From DAIRDK01 sp035403225 (GTDB taxonomy: Bacteria > Bacteroidota > Bacteroidia > Bacteroidales > FEN-979): a DNA stretch of 5,226 bases. Position 1 is the stretch's first letter; the number at the start of each line of letters is the position of its first letter. The notes below the pieces were generated by a model. It was given only the letters and a program-made list of their open reading frames with translations. It searched no databases and was not told where the DNA came from. The stretch covers positions 1-5,226 of the forward strand of contig DAONET010000067.1 of the NCBI GenBank assembly GCA_035403225.1, in the 5' to 3' direction. The position numbers and the translations under genes are program-made. This document shows positions 4,752-5,226 of the stretch, in pieces.

Positions 4752-5177
4752 TCATCTAAAAAGATTGATCAACCGTCTTTCCGGATCGTTGAATATGATC
4801 AGGTTTGTGTTTCCCGATGGAATAATAAAAAACCGGCCCCTGGTGATCTGAGAAAAATCAAGCCGGATCTTTTCCAAAAGTTGCCGTTCCAGGTCTCTCA
4901 AATCGGCAGCCAGCTCATACTTGTTGTTTTTAATCGCCTGTAGTTTCTTCTTTTGTACATCGGACATCTGTTGAAGGTCGCTTTTCCCATTCTCTGAAAG
5001 GAATTGGGATTCCGGGGAAGAGACCTCAAACAGGGGCGTGACAATCGTAAACCCCAGGGTTTTCATCTCCCTGAACAGTTCTCTGACCTTTTCGCTGTCC
5101 CTGAACCGGTCTTGCTGATTAATATAATCGCGGCAGAGCTCGTTCAATTCCTCGATGATTGATTCGATCCTGTTCAT
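4752..5177 (-). CDS. Small UVR-motif (UvrB/UvrC motif) protein
   Basis: The 141-residue protein has no signal peptide and appears cytoplasmic. Residues 1-40 are predicted helical and charged. Residues ~66-106 are helical and contain K-K-K-L-Q-A-I-K-N-N-K-Y-E-L-A-A-D-L-R-D-L-E-R-Q-L-L-E-K, which fits the UVR motif: a helical hairpin with the A-A-x-L-R-D signature used for protein-protein contact in UvrB, UvrC, ClpC and McsA. The remaining ~30 residues form short strands (R-F-F-I-I-P, N-L-I-I-F-N). No nuclease, ATPase or Cys-rich zinc-finger sequence is present, so it is not UvrB, UvrC or a typical McsA; an adaptor role is an inference. ATG 5177 is the first start in the frame and lies just after a promoter-like element. 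It precedes the WYL gene in the same direction, with a 148-bp gap containing the second repeat copy and the WYL promoter, so the two are probably separate transcription units. Confidence 0.82.
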   Translation of the reverse strand: MNRIESIIEELNELCRDYINQQDRFRDSEKVRELFREMKTLGFTIVTPLFEVSSPESQFLSENGKSDLQQMSDVQKKKLQAIKNNKYELAADLRDLERQLLEKIRLDFSQITRGRFFIIPSGNTNLIIFNDPERRLINLFR

Positions 5178-5188
5178 CTTTTTTTTGA

Positions 5189-5196
5189 CAAAGGTA
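5189..5196 (-). promoter_or_regulatory. Candidate -7 promoter element for the UVR-motif gene
   Basis: On the minus strand TACCTTTG is an exact match to the Bacteroidota -7 consensus TAnnTTTG. It ends 11 bp before the ATG at 5177, which would give a leader of only a few bases. No good TTTG is found at the expected -33 distance (about 5216-5221), so the promoter is either weak, activator-dependent or a chance match. Confidence 0.4.
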
Positions 5197-5226
5197 TTTG
5201 GTGATAACGACAGGATATGACGTGGT

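Noticed and set aside
3695..5177. WYL and UVR-motif genes as a phage-defence cassette
   Set aside because: WYL regulators often control defence islands, but no nuclease, helicase, methyltransferase or other effector is in the window.

Overview
The window looks like an ordinary chromosomal stretch of a Bacteroidota genome, most likely of the order Bacteroidales. Four things suggest this. One product ends in a type IX secretion (T9SS) sorting-type domain. A lipoprotein begins its mature part with C-S-K-D-D, which resembles the Bacteroidota surface-export signal. No Shine-Dalgarno sequences stand out before most starts. Promoter-like TAnnTTTG sequences lie before the two minus-strand genes. I cannot name the genus.

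Layout: five genes run left to right and two run right to left. On the plus strand are (1) the 3' end of a gene whose product resembles the TraB/Tiki (ChaN/EreA-like) superfamily, cut by the left edge; (2) a membrane-anchored SIMPL (DUF541) protein; (3) a 215-bp intergenic stretch carrying two strong GC-rich hairpins and a 7-bp periodic tract; (4) a small lipoprotein, probably surface exposed; (5) a Qnr-like-sized pentapeptide-repeat protein; and (6) a small secreted protein with a T9SS-type C-terminal domain. Facing these on the minus strand are (7) a WYL-domain transcriptional regulator and (8) a short protein with a UvrB/UvrC (UVR) motif. The 148 bp between the last two hold the promoter of the WYL gene and a second, shorter copy of the intergenic repeat.

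The plus-strand genes share an envelope theme (SIMPL, lipoprotein, T9SS-type cargo) but nothing shows that they form one pathway. The 90, 215, 85 and 54-bp gaps argue against a tight operon, except perhaps for the pentapeptide and T9SS-type genes.

The most notable non-coding signal is a modular repeat present twice, at about 1598-1754 and 4684-4741. Both copies share a left module and a right module. In the first copy the modules are separated by a 93-nt double-hairpin cassette; in the second they are almost adjacent. The right module is built from degenerate 7-bp units beginning TG. No complete novel multi-gene system, CRISPR array, transposase, tRNA or rRNA was seen.
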